Source of the DNA: SVTX01 sp045638125
GTDB lineage: Bacteria; Bacillota; Clostridia; Oscillospirales; CAG-272
Length of the DNA: 58,113 nucleotides
Direction of reading: 5' to 3'
Assembly: GCA_045638125.1 (NCBI GenBank)
Contig: JAZUAS010000046.1
Coordinates: 1 to 58,113 of the forward strand
Position 1 is the first letter of the stretch; the number at the start of each line of letters is the position of its first letter. Positions 24,612-33,019 of the stretch are shown here, in pieces. The notes beneath the pieces were generated by a model. It had not been told where the DNA came from, did no database searches, and was given only the letters and a program-made list of their open reading frames with translations. The position numbers were made by a program, and so were the translations under genes.

Positions 24612-26045
24612 ATGTTTGACGTAGTTGTTATTGGCGGCGGCGTTATCGGCGGTATGATCGCTCGCGAGCTGTCCAAGTATGAGCTTAGCATCTGCATTCT
24701 GGAAAAAGAAAACGACGTTGCAATGGGTGCAACAAAGGCAAATTCCGCAATCGTTCACGCGGGATTCGACGCAAAAGAGGGAAGCCTCAAGGCACTGCTG
24801 AACGTTCGCGGCTCCAAAATGATGGAGAAGGTTTGCTCCGAGCTTGGCGTTAAGTACCAGAGAAACGGCTCTCTCGTTATCGGATTTAACGATGAGGACA
24901 GAGCAACAGTTTTGTCGCTGGTTGAGAGAGGTATCACTAACGGTGTTGAGGGTGTTCGCCTGGTTGAAAAGGACGAGCTTAAGGCTCTTGAGCCCAACAT
25001 TTCGGATAACGCGACCTGCGCGCTTTATGCTCCCACCGGCGCTATCGTTTGCCCCTACGAGCTTTGCATCGCGTCCATCGGTAACGCTATGGATAACGGC
25101 GCTGCTCTTGAACTTGACTTTGAGGTAGCAAGCATCGAAAGAAAAGACGGCGAGTACGTTATCACAAGCAAGGACGGCAAGACCGTAACTGCAAAGTACA
25201 TCGTTAACGCGGCAGGTATCTTCTCCGATAAGATCGCAAAGATGGTCGGTGACAACTCTTTCGACGTTCATCCCCGTCGCGGCGAGTACATTCTTCTCGA
25301 CCGTGAGTGCGGCAATATAATCAAGCACACTATCTTCCGTACCCCCTCCAAGATGGGTAAGGGAATACTCGTTACCCCCACCGTAGACGGCAACCTCCTT
25401 CTCGGCCCTACCTCCGTTGATATGGAGGACAAGGACGACAAGTCCACCACTCCCGAGGGTCTTGGCAGAGTTATCCGTGAGTGCGGTGAGAACATCGAGG
25501 GCGGTCTTCCCGTTGGCGGTAAGTCCATTACCTCCTTCTGCGGTCTCCGTTCCGTAGGCAGCACCGGCGACTTCATCATCAACGTAAACGTAGAGAACGT
25601 AGTTAACGTTGCAGGTATCGAGTCTCCCGGACTTTCCTCCGCTCCCGCAATTGCAGAGTACGTTCGTGACCTTCTCGCAGAGAACGGTCTCGCACTCAAT
25701 GCTAAGAGCGGCTTCAACCCCATCCGTGAGCCCAAGCATCACTTCCGTGAGGCAAGTGTAGAAGAGAAGAACGAGATCATCAAGCGCGATCCCGCATACG
25801 GACGTATTATCTGCCGTTGCGAGACCGTCAGTGAGGGTGAGATCATCGACGCTATAAGATCCAATCCCCCCGCAAGAGATATCGACGGCGTTAAGAGAAG
25901 AACCCGTAGCGGTATGGGTCGTTGCCAGGGCGGATTCTGCGGTCCTTACGTAATGGAGCTTATCGCAAAAGAGAGAAACGTAGCATTTGAGAGCGTAACC
26001 AAGGCGGGCGGCGCGTCCGTAATGGTTTACGGCAAAACCAAGTAA
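24612..26045 (+). CDS. GlpA-like FAD-dependent dehydrogenase with BFD-type [2Fe-2S] domain
   Basis: The 477-residue protein has an N-terminal FAD-binding GGGVIGG motif (residues 8-14) and a DAO/GlpA-type oxidase domain (ARELSKYELSICILEKE, KANSAIVHAGFDA). The C-terminal BFD-like [2Fe-2S] domain has cysteines in CRC and GRCQGGFC (about 400-445). Such proteins form the catalytic part of anaerobic glycerol-3-phosphate dehydrogenase, giving dihydroxyacetone phosphate. AAAGGAAAAG precedes the ATG. It is followed after 15 bases by a GlpB-like flavoprotein and then a small DUF1667-type protein, the usual Clostridial three-gene set. The leader hairpin and glpP support a glycerol-3-phosphate role; a related 2-hydroxyacid substrate is the alternative. 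Confidence 0.85.
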   Translation: MFDVVVIGGGVIGGMIARELSKYELSICILEKENDVAMGATKANSAIVHAGFDAKEGSLKALLNVRGSKMMEKVCSELGVKYQRNGSLVIGFNDEDRATVLSLVERGITNGVEGVRLVEKDELKALEPNISDNATCALYAPTGAIVCPYELCIASIGNAMDNGAALELDFEVASIERKDGEYVITSKDGKTVTAKYIVNAAGIFSDKIAKMVGDNSFDVHPRRGEYILLDRECGNIIKHTIFRTPSKMGKGILVTPTVDGNLLLGPTSVDMEDKDDKSTTPEGLGRVIRECGENIEGGLPVGGKSITSFCGLRSVGSTGDFIINVNVENVVNVAGIESPGLSSAPAIAEYVRDLLAENGLALNAKSGFNPIREPKHHFREASVEEKNEIIKRDPAYGRIICRCETVSEGEIIDAIRSNPPARDIDGVKRRTRSGMGRCQGGFCGPYVMELIAKERNVAFESVTKAGGASVMVYGKTK

Positions 26046-26060
26046 TAGGAGGATAAGAAG

Positions 26061-27302
26061 ATGATAACTAAGGAACTTGTAATTATCGGCGGCGGCCCTG
26101 CGGGCATGAGCGCTGCGGTTGCGGCTTACGAGAGCGGCATTCGCGATATTCTTATTCTTGAAAGAGACGTAGCGCTTGGCGGTATTCTCCGTCAGTGCAT
26201 ACATAACGGCTTCGGACTCCACCGCTTCGGCGAGGAGCTTACCGGCCCCGAGTACGCTTGGAGATACGAGCAGAAGGTTAGAGAGCTTGAGATCCCCTTT
26301 AAGCTCAATACCATGGTTCTCGACATCACCCCCGATAAGGTTGTAACTGCAACCAACACCGAGGACGGTATCTTTATGATTCAGGCAAAGGCAATCATTC
26401 TCGCAATGGGTTGCCGTGAAAGACCCAAGGGAGCGCTCAACATCGCAGGCGACCGCCCCGCAGGTATTTACAGCGCAGGTATGGCGCAGAAGCTTGTTAA
26501 CATGAAGGGCTATATGCCCGGTAAGAACGTAGTTATCCTCGGTTCGGGTGACATCGGTCTTATTATGGCAAGAAGAATGACCCTTGAGGGCGCAAAGGTT
26601 CACGCAGTTTGCGAGCTTATGCCTTACTCGAGCGGACTTGCAAGAAATATTGAGCAGTGCCTTAACGACTTCGGTATCCCGCTCCGTCTTTCCCACACCG
26701 TTGTTGAGATCCACGGACGTGAGAGAGTTGAGGGCGTTACCATCGCAAAGGTAGACGAGAGAAGACGTCCCATCGAGGAGACCCGTGAGTACATTCCTTG
26801 CGATACTCTCCTTTTGTCGGTTGGTCTTATTCCTGAGAACGAGCTTACCAGATCTGCCGACGTTTCTATCGACAGAATTACCAACGGCGCATACGTTGAC
26901 CAGGACAGACAGACCGAGGTAGAGGGTATCTACTCCTGCGGTAACGTTCTCCATGTTCATGACCTCGTTGACTTCGTTTCCGAGGAAGCGGAGATCGCAG
27001 GACGCGGCGCGGCTGAATACATCAAGGGCGAGGTTGCAAAGAGCGACGTTAACATCACCGTAAAGGCTGACGGTAAGGTTCGCTACACCGTTCCCCAGAG
27101 AATTACCGCAGAGAAGGACGTTAGCGTTTACTTCAGAGTTGCTGACGTGTTCAGAGATAAGAAGGTCACCGTTAAGAGCGGCGACACCGTAATATACTCG
27201 AAGAAGCACCAGAAGCTCGCTCCCGGTGAGATGGAGTGCGTCAAAATCACCGCAGATAAGCTTGTGGGTGTAACTGAACTTACTTTCGGATTGGAGGATT
27301 AA
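26061..27302 (+). CDS. GlpB-like FAD/NAD-dependent oxidoreductase
   Basis: The 413-residue flavoprotein has two Rossmann motifs, GGGPAGMSAA near the N-terminus (FAD) and LGSGDIGLIMARR near residue 155 (NAD(P)). It also has the family segments LRQCIHNGFGLHRFGEELTGPEY and GCRERPKG. A C-terminal ~90-residue tail (VNITVKADGKVRYTVP...) looks beta-sandwich-like. It lies 15 bases after the GlpA-like gene with an AGGAGG site, and is expected to pass electrons from the GlpA-like subunit to NAD or the membrane pool. Family assignment is secure; the exact electron acceptor is not. Confidence 0.85.
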   Translation: MITKELVIIGGGPAGMSAAVAAYESGIRDILILERDVALGGILRQCIHNGFGLHRFGEELTGPEYAWRYEQKVRELEIPFKLNTMVLDITPDKVVTATNTEDGIFMIQAKAIILAMGCRERPKGALNIAGDRPAGIYSAGMAQKLVNMKGYMPGKNVVILGSGDIGLIMARRMTLEGAKVHAVCELMPYSSGLARNIEQCLNDFGIPLRLSHTVVEIHGRERVEGVTIAKVDERRRPIEETREYIPCDTLLLSVGLIPENELTRSADVSIDRITNGAYVDQDRQTEVEGIYSCGNVLHVHDLVDFVSEEAEIAGRGAAEYIKGEVAKSDVNITVKADGKVRYTVPQRITAEKDVSVYFRVADVFRDKKVTVKSGDTVIYSKKHQKLAPGEMECVKITADKLVGVTELTFGLED

Positions 27303-27361
27303 CGCGAAATATATTTCGCGTTTGGTGCTTTTTACGTCTTTGCGCTTTAAACAAGCGCAAT
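27301..27361 (+). other. Two hairpins between the GlpB-like and DUF1667 genes
   Basis: AACGCGAAAT/ATTTCGCGTT (27301-27322) begins right at the stop codon, and TTGCGCTT/AAGCGCAA follows (about 27340-27361). Neither has a strong T run on the plus strand, so they look like RNA processing or partial attenuation sites within the operon rather than its end. Confidence 0.4.
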
Positions 27362-27411
27362 TTCGTTCCGAAACCACGTAAAAATCACCTTTATTTTAAG
27401 GAGTGAAAATT

Positions 27412-27771
27412 ATGAATAAGAGAGAATTAACTTGTATCGTTTGCCCCAGAGGTTGCCAGCTCGTAGTTGAGCTTGAAGGCAAGAACGTCCTCTCGGTCAG
27501 CGGAAATATTTGTAAGCGCGGCGCGGCTTACGCAGAAAACGAATGCACCAACCCAATGAGAACCGTTACCACCACCGCAAAGACCAACGATGGCGGCGTT
27601 GTTGCGGTTAAGACCGAAACCACCATCCCCAAGGAGAAGATGTTCGAGTGCATGGAGATGATCAACTCCGTAACCCTTGAGCTTCCCGTAAAGGTTGGCG
27701 ACGTTGTTCTTGAGGACGTGTTCGGTAGCCGTGTAGTTGTTTGCCAAAACAAGGAAATCGGCGAGAATTGA
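27412..27771 (+). CDS. DUF1667-type small cysteine protein
   Basis: A 119-residue protein starting at the ATG at 27412, which has AAGGAG eight bases upstream; a GTG nine bases earlier would overlap that site. N-terminal cysteines CIVCPRGCQ and a later CKRG (four in total in the first ~35 residues) suggest an Fe-S or zinc centre. A beta-rich tail includes TVTTTAK and PVKVGDVVLEDVFG. DUF1667 proteins regularly accompany GlpA/GlpB-like flavoproteins in Clostridia and probably serve as a small electron-transfer subunit. It is the third gene of the set, after a 109-base gap with two hairpins. Confidence 0.8.
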   Translation: MNKRELTCIVCPRGCQLVVELEGKNVLSVSGNICKRGAAYAENECTNPMRTVTTTAKTNDGGVVAVKTETTIPKEKMFECMEMINSVTLELPVKVGDVVLEDVFGSRVVVCQNKEIGEN

Positions 27772-27783
27772 TAAAATACCCAC

Positions 27784-27843
27784 TTGCAATTTTTTTGAAA
27801 ACAGTGTATAATTAATACGTCCCATCACAGTGGTGGGGCGTAT
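27784..27843 (+). promoter_or_regulatory. glpP promoter and leader hairpin
   Basis: TTGCAA (27784-27789), 17 bases, TATAAT (27807-27812). Directly behind it ATACG-CCC-CAC pairs with GTG-GGG-CGTAT (27815-27843), followed by CCGTTTTAATT. The hairpin begins close to the transcription start, so it could be a weak attenuator or a 5'-end stabiliser, and may let GlpP control its own synthesis. Confidence 0.6.
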
Positions 27844-27887
27844 CCGTTTTAATTAAACGCCGCAGGACGGCTTAAATGGAGATTTTT

Positions 27888-28454
27888 ATGAAAGATTTGG
27901 CAGAGTTTTTCAGCAGTGGCAGAGTAATTTCCGCAACTCGCTCCGACGAGGAGTTTTTGCGCGCAGTAAAGGCGGAGCCTCAGATCATTTTCGATCTTGA
28001 TCCTGACCTTATGAACATTTCCGCAAAGGTGAAAAAAGCACACGATGCAGGCAAGAAATATCTGCTTCACGTCGATCTTGCCAAAGGACTTGGCAAGGAT
28101 GAGAGTGGCATTAGATTTCTCGGACGAGTCGGCGTAGACGGAGTAATCAGTGCCAAGGTTGGTATTATTAAGCTTGCCAGAGAGCAGGGACTCCATACGG
28201 TACAACGCTTTTTTATCGTGGATTCGCATTCAATATCCACCACGGTAGACGCAGTAAAATCGGCTAAACCCGAAATGATCGAGATCATGCCCGGAACGCT
28301 TTGTAAGGTAATAGAAAGAATAAAAGGTAGTGTGGATATTCCGATAATTGCAGGCGGTCTTATCGAGACCGAGACCGAGGTTGCAGAAATCTTGGCAAGT
28401 GGCGCGACTGCAGTATCTACTGCAAGACATGAGCTTTGGAACATAAAAAAATGA
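27888..28454 (+). CDS. glpP: GlpP glycerol-3-phosphate-responsive antiterminator
   Basis: The 188-residue protein matches the GlpP family, a TIM-barrel-like RNA-binding regulator. Recognisable segments are FDLDPDLMNISAKVKKAHDAGKKYLLHVDLAKGLGKDE, GVDGVISAK, TVQRFFIVDSHS, EIMPG and PIIAGGLIETETEV. With glycerol 3-phosphate it binds leader mRNA and prevents termination. The start is the ATG at 27888, with GGAG six bases upstream; the ATG twelve bases earlier lacks a site. It has its own promoter and a strong terminator, and sits directly behind the operon whose leader bears the matching terminator hairpin. No glycerol kinase or facilitator gene is in the window. Confidence 0.9.
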   Translation: MKDLAEFFSSGRVISATRSDEEFLRAVKAEPQIIFDLDPDLMNISAKVKKAHDAGKKYLLHVDLAKGLGKDESGIRFLGRVGVDGVISAKVGIIKLAREQGLHTVQRFFIVDSHSISTTVDAVKSAKPEMIEIMPGTLCKVIERIKGSVDIPIIAGGLIETETEVAEILASGATAVSTARHELWNIKK

Positions 28455-28511
28455 GTTTTGTGCGTTAAAAATCCTCCGTGGCTTTAAATTCACAAAATCG
28501 TTACAAATTTC

Positions 28512-28540
28512 AAAAAGACCGCTTCGGCGGTCTTTTTTTT
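28512..28540 (+). terminator. Terminator of glpP
   Basis: GACCGC-TTCG-GCGGTC with flanking A and T runs, a textbook stable tetraloop hairpin with TTTTTTTT. In the remaining gap to 28737 only a small CCTGC/GCAGG stem with TGTTTTT (about 28585-28602) was seen. Confidence 0.92.
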
Positions 28541-28737
28541 GCGTTTTCAACGTGTTTAATTAAGTCTTGACGCGAGGGACAAGCCCTGCTTGCAGGTGTT
28601 TTTGCATGAAAATTGTCATATGCCGAAAATGCGAAGTTTGCTCCATAAATTCTAATTTATACAAGGCAAAAAGTTTGAAAAGTGCGAATTTTTTGGCAAT
28701 AATTATTTAAATATATAAGATATATTACAAAGTTTGC

Positions 28738-28766
28738 TTGACAAAGATACCATTGGATGTTATAAT
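28738..28766 (+). promoter_or_regulatory. Main promoter of the surface polysaccharide operon
   Basis: TTGACA (28738-28743), 17 bases, TATAAT (28761-28766), about 75 bases before the first gene. No other strong promoter was found in the plus-strand cluster up to its terminator at 55792. Confidence 0.88.
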
Positions 28767-28840
28767 ATAATTTGCATGATTGCGCACACTAACATTTTTT
28801 AATACATTTTTAATTAGCCACAGAAAGGTGAAGAGCAGAT

Positions 28841-30046
28841 ATGAACATCAAGTTTTCCCCCCCGGATATTTCCGAGATCGAGATAGAAGAGGTTGCCGCG
28901 GCACTGCGCTCCGGTTGGATAACCACCGGTCCCAGAACCAAGAAGCTGGAAGCTCAAATTGCCGAATACGTTGGCACAAATAAGTGCGTATGCCTCAATT
29001 CCCAGACCGCCTGTGCGGAGATGGCGCTTCGTGTTCTCGGCATTGGCGAGGGCGACGAGGTCATAACCAGTGCCTATACCTACACTGCGTCTGCTTCGGT
29101 CATTTGTCACACCGGAGCAAAGCTTGTGCTTGTGGATACCGCCCCAAATTCATACGAAATGGACTACTCAAAGCTTGAGGCGGCTATAAACGAGAAAACA
29201 AAGGCAATAATCCCCGTCGATCTTGGCGGCGTACCCTGTGATTACGATAAAATTTTTGAGATAGTCAATAAAAAGCGCAATATGTTCAAGCCCGCAAACG
29301 AGATTCAGGCGGCTATGGGCAGAGTTGCGGTTATGGCAGATACCGCTCACGCTTTCGGTGCGTCTTGGCACGGAAAGATGCTCGGCTCGGTTGCCGATTT
29401 CTCCAGCTTTTCATTCCATGCGGTAAAGAATCTTACTACCGCAGAGGGGGGGGCTTTGACTTGGAGAACAATTGAGGGCATTTCCGACGAGGATATATAC
29501 AAAAAGCTCCAGCTCCTCTCACTGCACGGCCAGTCCAAGGACGCTTTGGCAAAGACTCAGCTTGGCGCGTGGGAATATGACATCGTAGGCCCGTTCTTCA
29601 AGTGCAATATGACCGATATTATGGCGGCTATCGGGCTTGGTCAGATGCAGAGATACCCCGCAATGCTTGAAAGAAGACGCGAGATAATCGCAAAGTACGA
29701 TGCGGCACTCACGCCCCTCGGAGTTGAGGTGCTTGATCATTACAAAGATAATCACACCTCGTCAGGTCACCTCTATCTCACCAGAATTCCGGGTGTTAGC
29801 ATCGAGGAGAGAAACGAGATCATAATAAAGATGGCAGAGCGTGGAATCGCCTGCAACGTCCACTATAAGCCCCTGCCCATGCACACGGCTTATAAAAATC
29901 TCGGCTTTGACATAGCAGATTACCCCAATGCATACGATAGATTTAAAAACGAGATCACTTTACCCCTCCACACCTGTCTTACCGACGAAGAGGTGGACTA
30001 CGTGATCGAAAATTACGTTGAGATAGTTAAGGAGCACATAAGATAA
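28841..30046 (+). CDS. DegT/DnrJ/EryC1/StrS-family sugar aminotransferase
   Basis: A 401-residue PLP-dependent enzyme that transfers an amino group to a nucleotide-linked keto-sugar. Family marks are SGWITTGPRTKKLE near the N-terminus, CLNSQTACAEMAL, DTAHAFGA, the PLP-lysine motif SFHAVKNLTTAEGG, and the C-terminal HYKPLPMHTAYK. AAAGGTGAAG precedes the ATG. It is the first gene of the operon and ends on the start codon of the initiating phosphoglycosyltransferase, so the aminosugar it makes may be the first sugar of the repeat unit. It could use the 4-keto product of the CapE dehydratase encoded later, but its substrate is not fixed by sequence. Confidence 0.88.
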   Translation: MNIKFSPPDISEIEIEEVAAALRSGWITTGPRTKKLEAQIAEYVGTNKCVCLNSQTACAEMALRVLGIGEGDEVITSAYTYTASASVICHTGAKLVLVDTAPNSYEMDYSKLEAAINEKTKAIIPVDLGGVPCDYDKIFEIVNKKRNMFKPANEIQAAMGRVAVMADTAHAFGASWHGKMLGSVADFSSFSFHAVKNLTTAEGGALTWRTIEGISDEDIYKKLQLLSLHGQSKDALAKTQLGAWEYDIVGPFFKCNMTDIMAAIGLGQMQRYPAMLERRREIIAKYDAALTPLGVEVLDHYKDNHTSSGHLYLTRIPGVSIEERNEIIIKMAERGIACNVHYKPLPMHTAYKNLGFDIADYPNAYDRFKNEITLPLHTCLTDEEVDYVIENYVEIVKEHIR

Positions 30047-30708
30047 TGACTTACCGTTTTTTTAAGAGATTTTTTGACATTGTGCTGTCCTTGGCGGCAT
30101 TGCCCTTTGTGCTTTTGATAATTGTGATCTTCGCGCCCATCATCTATTTTACCGATAAGGGCCCCGTGTTTTATAACGCAGAGCGTCTCGGATACAAAGG
30201 AAAGACCTTTAAAATGTATAAGCTTCGCTCAATGAAGGTCAATTCTCCCAATCTCAAAAACGCCGACGGTTCTACATACAACGGTGCAAATGACCCCAGA
30301 GTTACCAAGGTCGGTCGCTTTATGAGAAAGACAAGCATAGACGAGTTCCCCCAGTTTATCAACGTGCTCAAGGGTGATATGAGCTTGATAGGCCCTCGCG
30401 CACACCTTACTACCAACTACAAGGGCTATGAGCTGCTTGACGAGCCTCACCAAAAGCGTCTTGACGTGCGCCCCGGTATCACAGGATACAGTCAGGCATA
30501 CTACCGCAACTCGGCAACAAGTCAGCAGAAGATGGAGCACGACGTTTATTATGCAGAGAATGTTTCGCTGTCGCTTGACGTAAAGATCCTCTTCAAAACC
30601 GTGGCATCTGTATTAAAGCGTGAAAATATATACGTTACCGAAGCCTCCACACAGGGCAAGGAGGCAACCGTGGTAGAAGAAAAGCAGACCACCGAGGCAG
30701 GTAAATGA
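30046..30708 (+). CDS. Initiating phosphoglycosyltransferase (sugar transferase)
   Basis: The 220-residue monotopic membrane enzyme transfers sugar-1-phosphate from a UDP-sugar to undecaprenyl phosphate, starting repeat-unit assembly. The N-terminal FFKRFFDIVLSLAALPFVLLIIVI reentrant helix, KLRSM, the DE pair in TSIDEFPQFINVLKGDMSLIGPR and RPGITGYSQ are the hallmarks of the PglC/WcaJ catalytic core. It lacks the extra membrane helices of WbaP/WcaJ and so is the short PglC-like form, with an added ~20-residue Thr/Glu-rich tail. The start codon overlaps the previous stop by one base, indicating coupled translation with the aminotransferase. Confidence 0.9.
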   Translation: MTYRFFKRFFDIVLSLAALPFVLLIIVIFAPIIYFTDKGPVFYNAERLGYKGKTFKMYKLRSMKVNSPNLKNADGSTYNGANDPRVTKVGRFMRKTSIDEFPQFINVLKGDMSLIGPRAHLTTNYKGYELLDEPHQKRLDVRPGITGYSQAYYRNSATSQQKMEHDVYYAENVSLSLDVKILFKTVASVLKRENIYVTEASTQGKEATVVEEKQTTEAGK

Positions 30709-31892
30709 TGAAAAAATTATTGATTATCGGCGCGTCAATTCTTCAGCTCCCCGCAATAAAGAGGGCGAAGGAAATGGGATTTTACGTTGGCGTGGTCGAT
30801 TACAACCCGCAGGCGGTGGGAATACCGCTTTCCGACGAGTTCTTTTGCGTCAGCACCATTGACGTGGAGGGAGTTGTGGCAGTTGCCGAGGCGTTTAAAC
30901 CTGACGGCATAATGACCCTTGCCACCGATATGCCAATGCGCTCAATCGCGGCGGCTTGCGAGAGGCTGGGATTGCCCGGAATCTCCCGCGATACCGCCCT
31001 CAAGTCCACCGACAAGGGCGAGATGATAAAATGCTTTGAGGAAAATGGCGTGGAGCACCCCTGGTATTTCATTCTATCCTCAAAGGACGAGCTTAATAAA
31101 ATAAGCGAGAAAATTACCTATCCCTGCATTACAAAGCCTACCGATAATTCGGGTAGCCGAGGAGTGATGCTGGTACATAGCGAAAAGGAGCTTCTCGATG
31201 CCGTTGCTTACAGCTCCGAAAACGGACGCTCGGGCGGTGTCATCGTTGAAGAATATATGAGAGGTCCTGAGGTCAGCGTTGAGATCATCGTGGCAGAGGG
31301 AGAGCCTCATGTGCTTCAGGTCACCGACAAGCTGACTACCGGTGCGCCCCACTTCGTTGAGATGGGTCACAGTCAGCCCAGCCGACTTGGGGATGAAAAT
31401 CTTGAAAAGATACGCGACCTTGCAAGCCGCGCGGTAAAGGCGGTGGGTATTAAAAACGGCCCCGCCCACGTTGAGATCATTTTGACTGAAAACGGACCGA
31501 AAATGGTTGAGCTTGGCGCGAGAATGGGCGGAGATTGCATCACCACCCACCTGGTTCCCCTGTCAACGGGAATTGATATGATCGAGGCGACGATACGCAT
31601 AGCCTGCGGAGAAATGCCCGATCTTGAACCGAAATTCAGGAAGGGAAGTGCAATACGCTTCCTTGACGCGCCCTGCGGAACAATTACCGCAATAGAGGGC
31701 GCAGAGCAAGCCGCAAAGCTTGAGGGTGTCCGCGAGATCTCCTTTACCAAGGGCGTGGGCGACACCGTGGGCGAGATCGGTTCGTCTACCGACCGCGTAG
31801 GCTTCGTTATCGCACAGGCTGAGGACGCCGCAGAGGCGGTCAAGGTCTGCGAGAGGGCGAAGGACGTTTTAAATGTAAAAACTAATATTTGA
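30705..31892 (+). CDS. ATP-grasp ligase 1 (carboxylate-amine ligase type)
   Basis: A 395-residue cytosolic ATP-grasp protein of the PurK/carbamoyl-phosphate-synthetase-like class, with an N-terminal Rossmann part (LLIIGASILQLPAIKRAKEMG). The central fold has KPTDNSGSRGVMLV (nucleotide-binding loop) and VEEYMRGPEVSVEI, the metal site ENGPKMVELGARMGGDC lies near residue 265, and a C-terminal lid domain follows. Such enzymes activate a carboxylate as acyl-phosphate and join it to an amine or other nucleophile. It overlaps the previous gene by four bases; two consecutive ATGs are possible starts. First of five ATP-grasp genes in a row in this operon, hence probably a tailoring enzyme for the polymer or its precursors. 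Confidence 0.85.
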   Translation: MMKKLLIIGASILQLPAIKRAKEMGFYVGVVDYNPQAVGIPLSDEFFCVSTIDVEGVVAVAEAFKPDGIMTLATDMPMRSIAAACERLGLPGISRDTALKSTDKGEMIKCFEENGVEHPWYFILSSKDELNKISEKITYPCITKPTDNSGSRGVMLVHSEKELLDAVAYSSENGRSGGVIVEEYMRGPEVSVEIIVAEGEPHVLQVTDKLTTGAPHFVEMGHSQPSRLGDENLEKIRDLASRAVKAVGIKNGPAHVEIILTENGPKMVELGARMGGDCITTHLVPLSTGIDMIEATIRIACGEMPDLEPKFRKGSAIRFLDAPCGTITAIEGAEQAAKLEGVREISFTKGVGDTVGEIGSSTDRVGFVIAQAEDAAEAVKVCERAKDVLNVKTNI

Positions 31893-31915
31893 TTTTACGA
31901 AAGGAAGAACCGGTA

Positions 31916-33019
31916 ATGAATTATATAAAGATGATGAATGCTTACTTTGGCTTTTATAATTATATGCGAAAAAAAGCTATTAAACGCTCTGATAGATATA
32001 ACTGTATGCAACGTTTGAGTGCTGAGGCTACGAAACTTACCAAAGAGCAAGAAAAAAAGATCAAAGACTTTTGGGCTCCGTATGAGAACGTTACTACCAT
32101 ATTTCATCAGATGTACTATGAAAAAACCGGTGTTTTTTCCGAAAAGTACATTCCAATAGATGTTTACACTAATGTCATTGACGAGTATTTTAATCCCAGA
32201 AATGAAGGCAAATATATTGATAACAAATGTTATTATAATGCTTTTTTCGGAAAAATCAGACAGCCTGAATTTGCGGTGTTGCGAAGTGGTGGTTTTTGGT
32301 ACAACGAACAGATGCAAATGGTAAATGAAGAAGATGTTGCCAATATAGTAGCAAATGAAAACGAACTTTTCGTAAAGGTCGCAACTGAATCTTATGGTGG
32401 AAAAGGCGTAAAATACATAAATAAAGACAACAACATCGTCGAAGAATTTTTTGATTTTGTTAAAAAAACAAATTGTGATATAATTGCGCAAAGAGCTGTT
32501 AAGCAGCATAAGGATATTGCGGCAGTAAACGAAAGCTCTGTGAATACCGTAAGAATGATATCACTGCTCTCCAAAGATGGTCCCAAAATTTACTCCAGTA
32601 TCTTCCGAGTTGGTATGAAAGGGAAAAAAGTTGATAACTACACCAGTGGTGGACTTACTGTTGGAATCAACGAAAACGGTTTACTTAATAAGTATGCTTA
32701 TAACGATAAAGGAGAACGCTTTGATAAGCATCCTTCTAATGGATTTGTGTTTGAAGGATATGAAATTCCCGGATATAAAAAAGCGAGAGAGCTTGTTATG
32801 AAGGCACATCCTATGATCCCTCATTTTAGATTGGTTTCTTTTGATGTTGCAATTGACGAGAATGGTGAACCGATATTTATAGAAGCAAATCTTTGTAAGG
32901 GTTCAGTTGAAATTCACGAGTTCAACAATGGTCCACTTTTTGGAGAAGACACTAAAATGGTTCTCGATGAAGTCTACGGTATTAAGGATAAAAATATTGA
33001 GGGGTCAGCTAAATTATGA
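31916..33019 (+). CDS. ATP-grasp ligase 2 (sugar-transfer associated ATP-grasp)
   Basis: The 367-residue protein looks like the sugar-transfer-associated ATP-grasp family (PF14397 type). After a ~50-residue helical N-terminus come FHQMYYEKTGVFSEKYIP, VKVATESYGGKGVKYI (ATP-binding loop), NESSVNTVRMISLLSKDG, VDNYTSGGLTVGI, and the metal-binding end HFRLVSFDVAIDENGEPIFIEANL. Start at 31916 is supported by AAGGAAG eight bases upstream. The gene is clearly AT-richer than its upstream neighbour, suggesting separate origin. It is a paralogue of the next gene, which it overlaps by four bases. Chemistry is predicted to be ATP-driven amide or ester formation; the substrate is unknown. Confidence 0.8.
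   Translation: MNYIKMMNAYFGFYNYMRKKAIKRSDRYNCMQRLSAEATKLTKEQEKKIKDFWAPYENVTTIFHQMYYEKTGVFSEKYIPIDVYTNVIDEYFNPRNEGKYIDNKCYYNAFFGKIRQPEFAVLRSGGFWYNEQMQMVNEEDVANIVANENELFVKVATESYGGKGVKYINKDNNIVEEFFDFVKKTNCDIIAQRAVKQHKDIAAVNESSVNTVRMISLLSKDGPKIYSSIFRVGMKGKKVDNYTSGGLTVGINENGLLNKYAYNDKGERFDKHPSNGFVFEGYEIPGYKKARELVMKAHPMIPHFRLVSFDVAIDENGEPIFIEANLCKGSVEIHEFNNGPLFGEDTKMVLDEVYGIKDKNIEGSAKL

Noticed and set aside
24402..27377. A very long open frame (about 990 codons) on the minus strand opposite the glycerol-3-phosphate genes.
   Set aside because: It has no ribosome site and no family resemblance, and two clear plus-strand flavoprotein genes occupy the same DNA. It is a by-product of codon bias.
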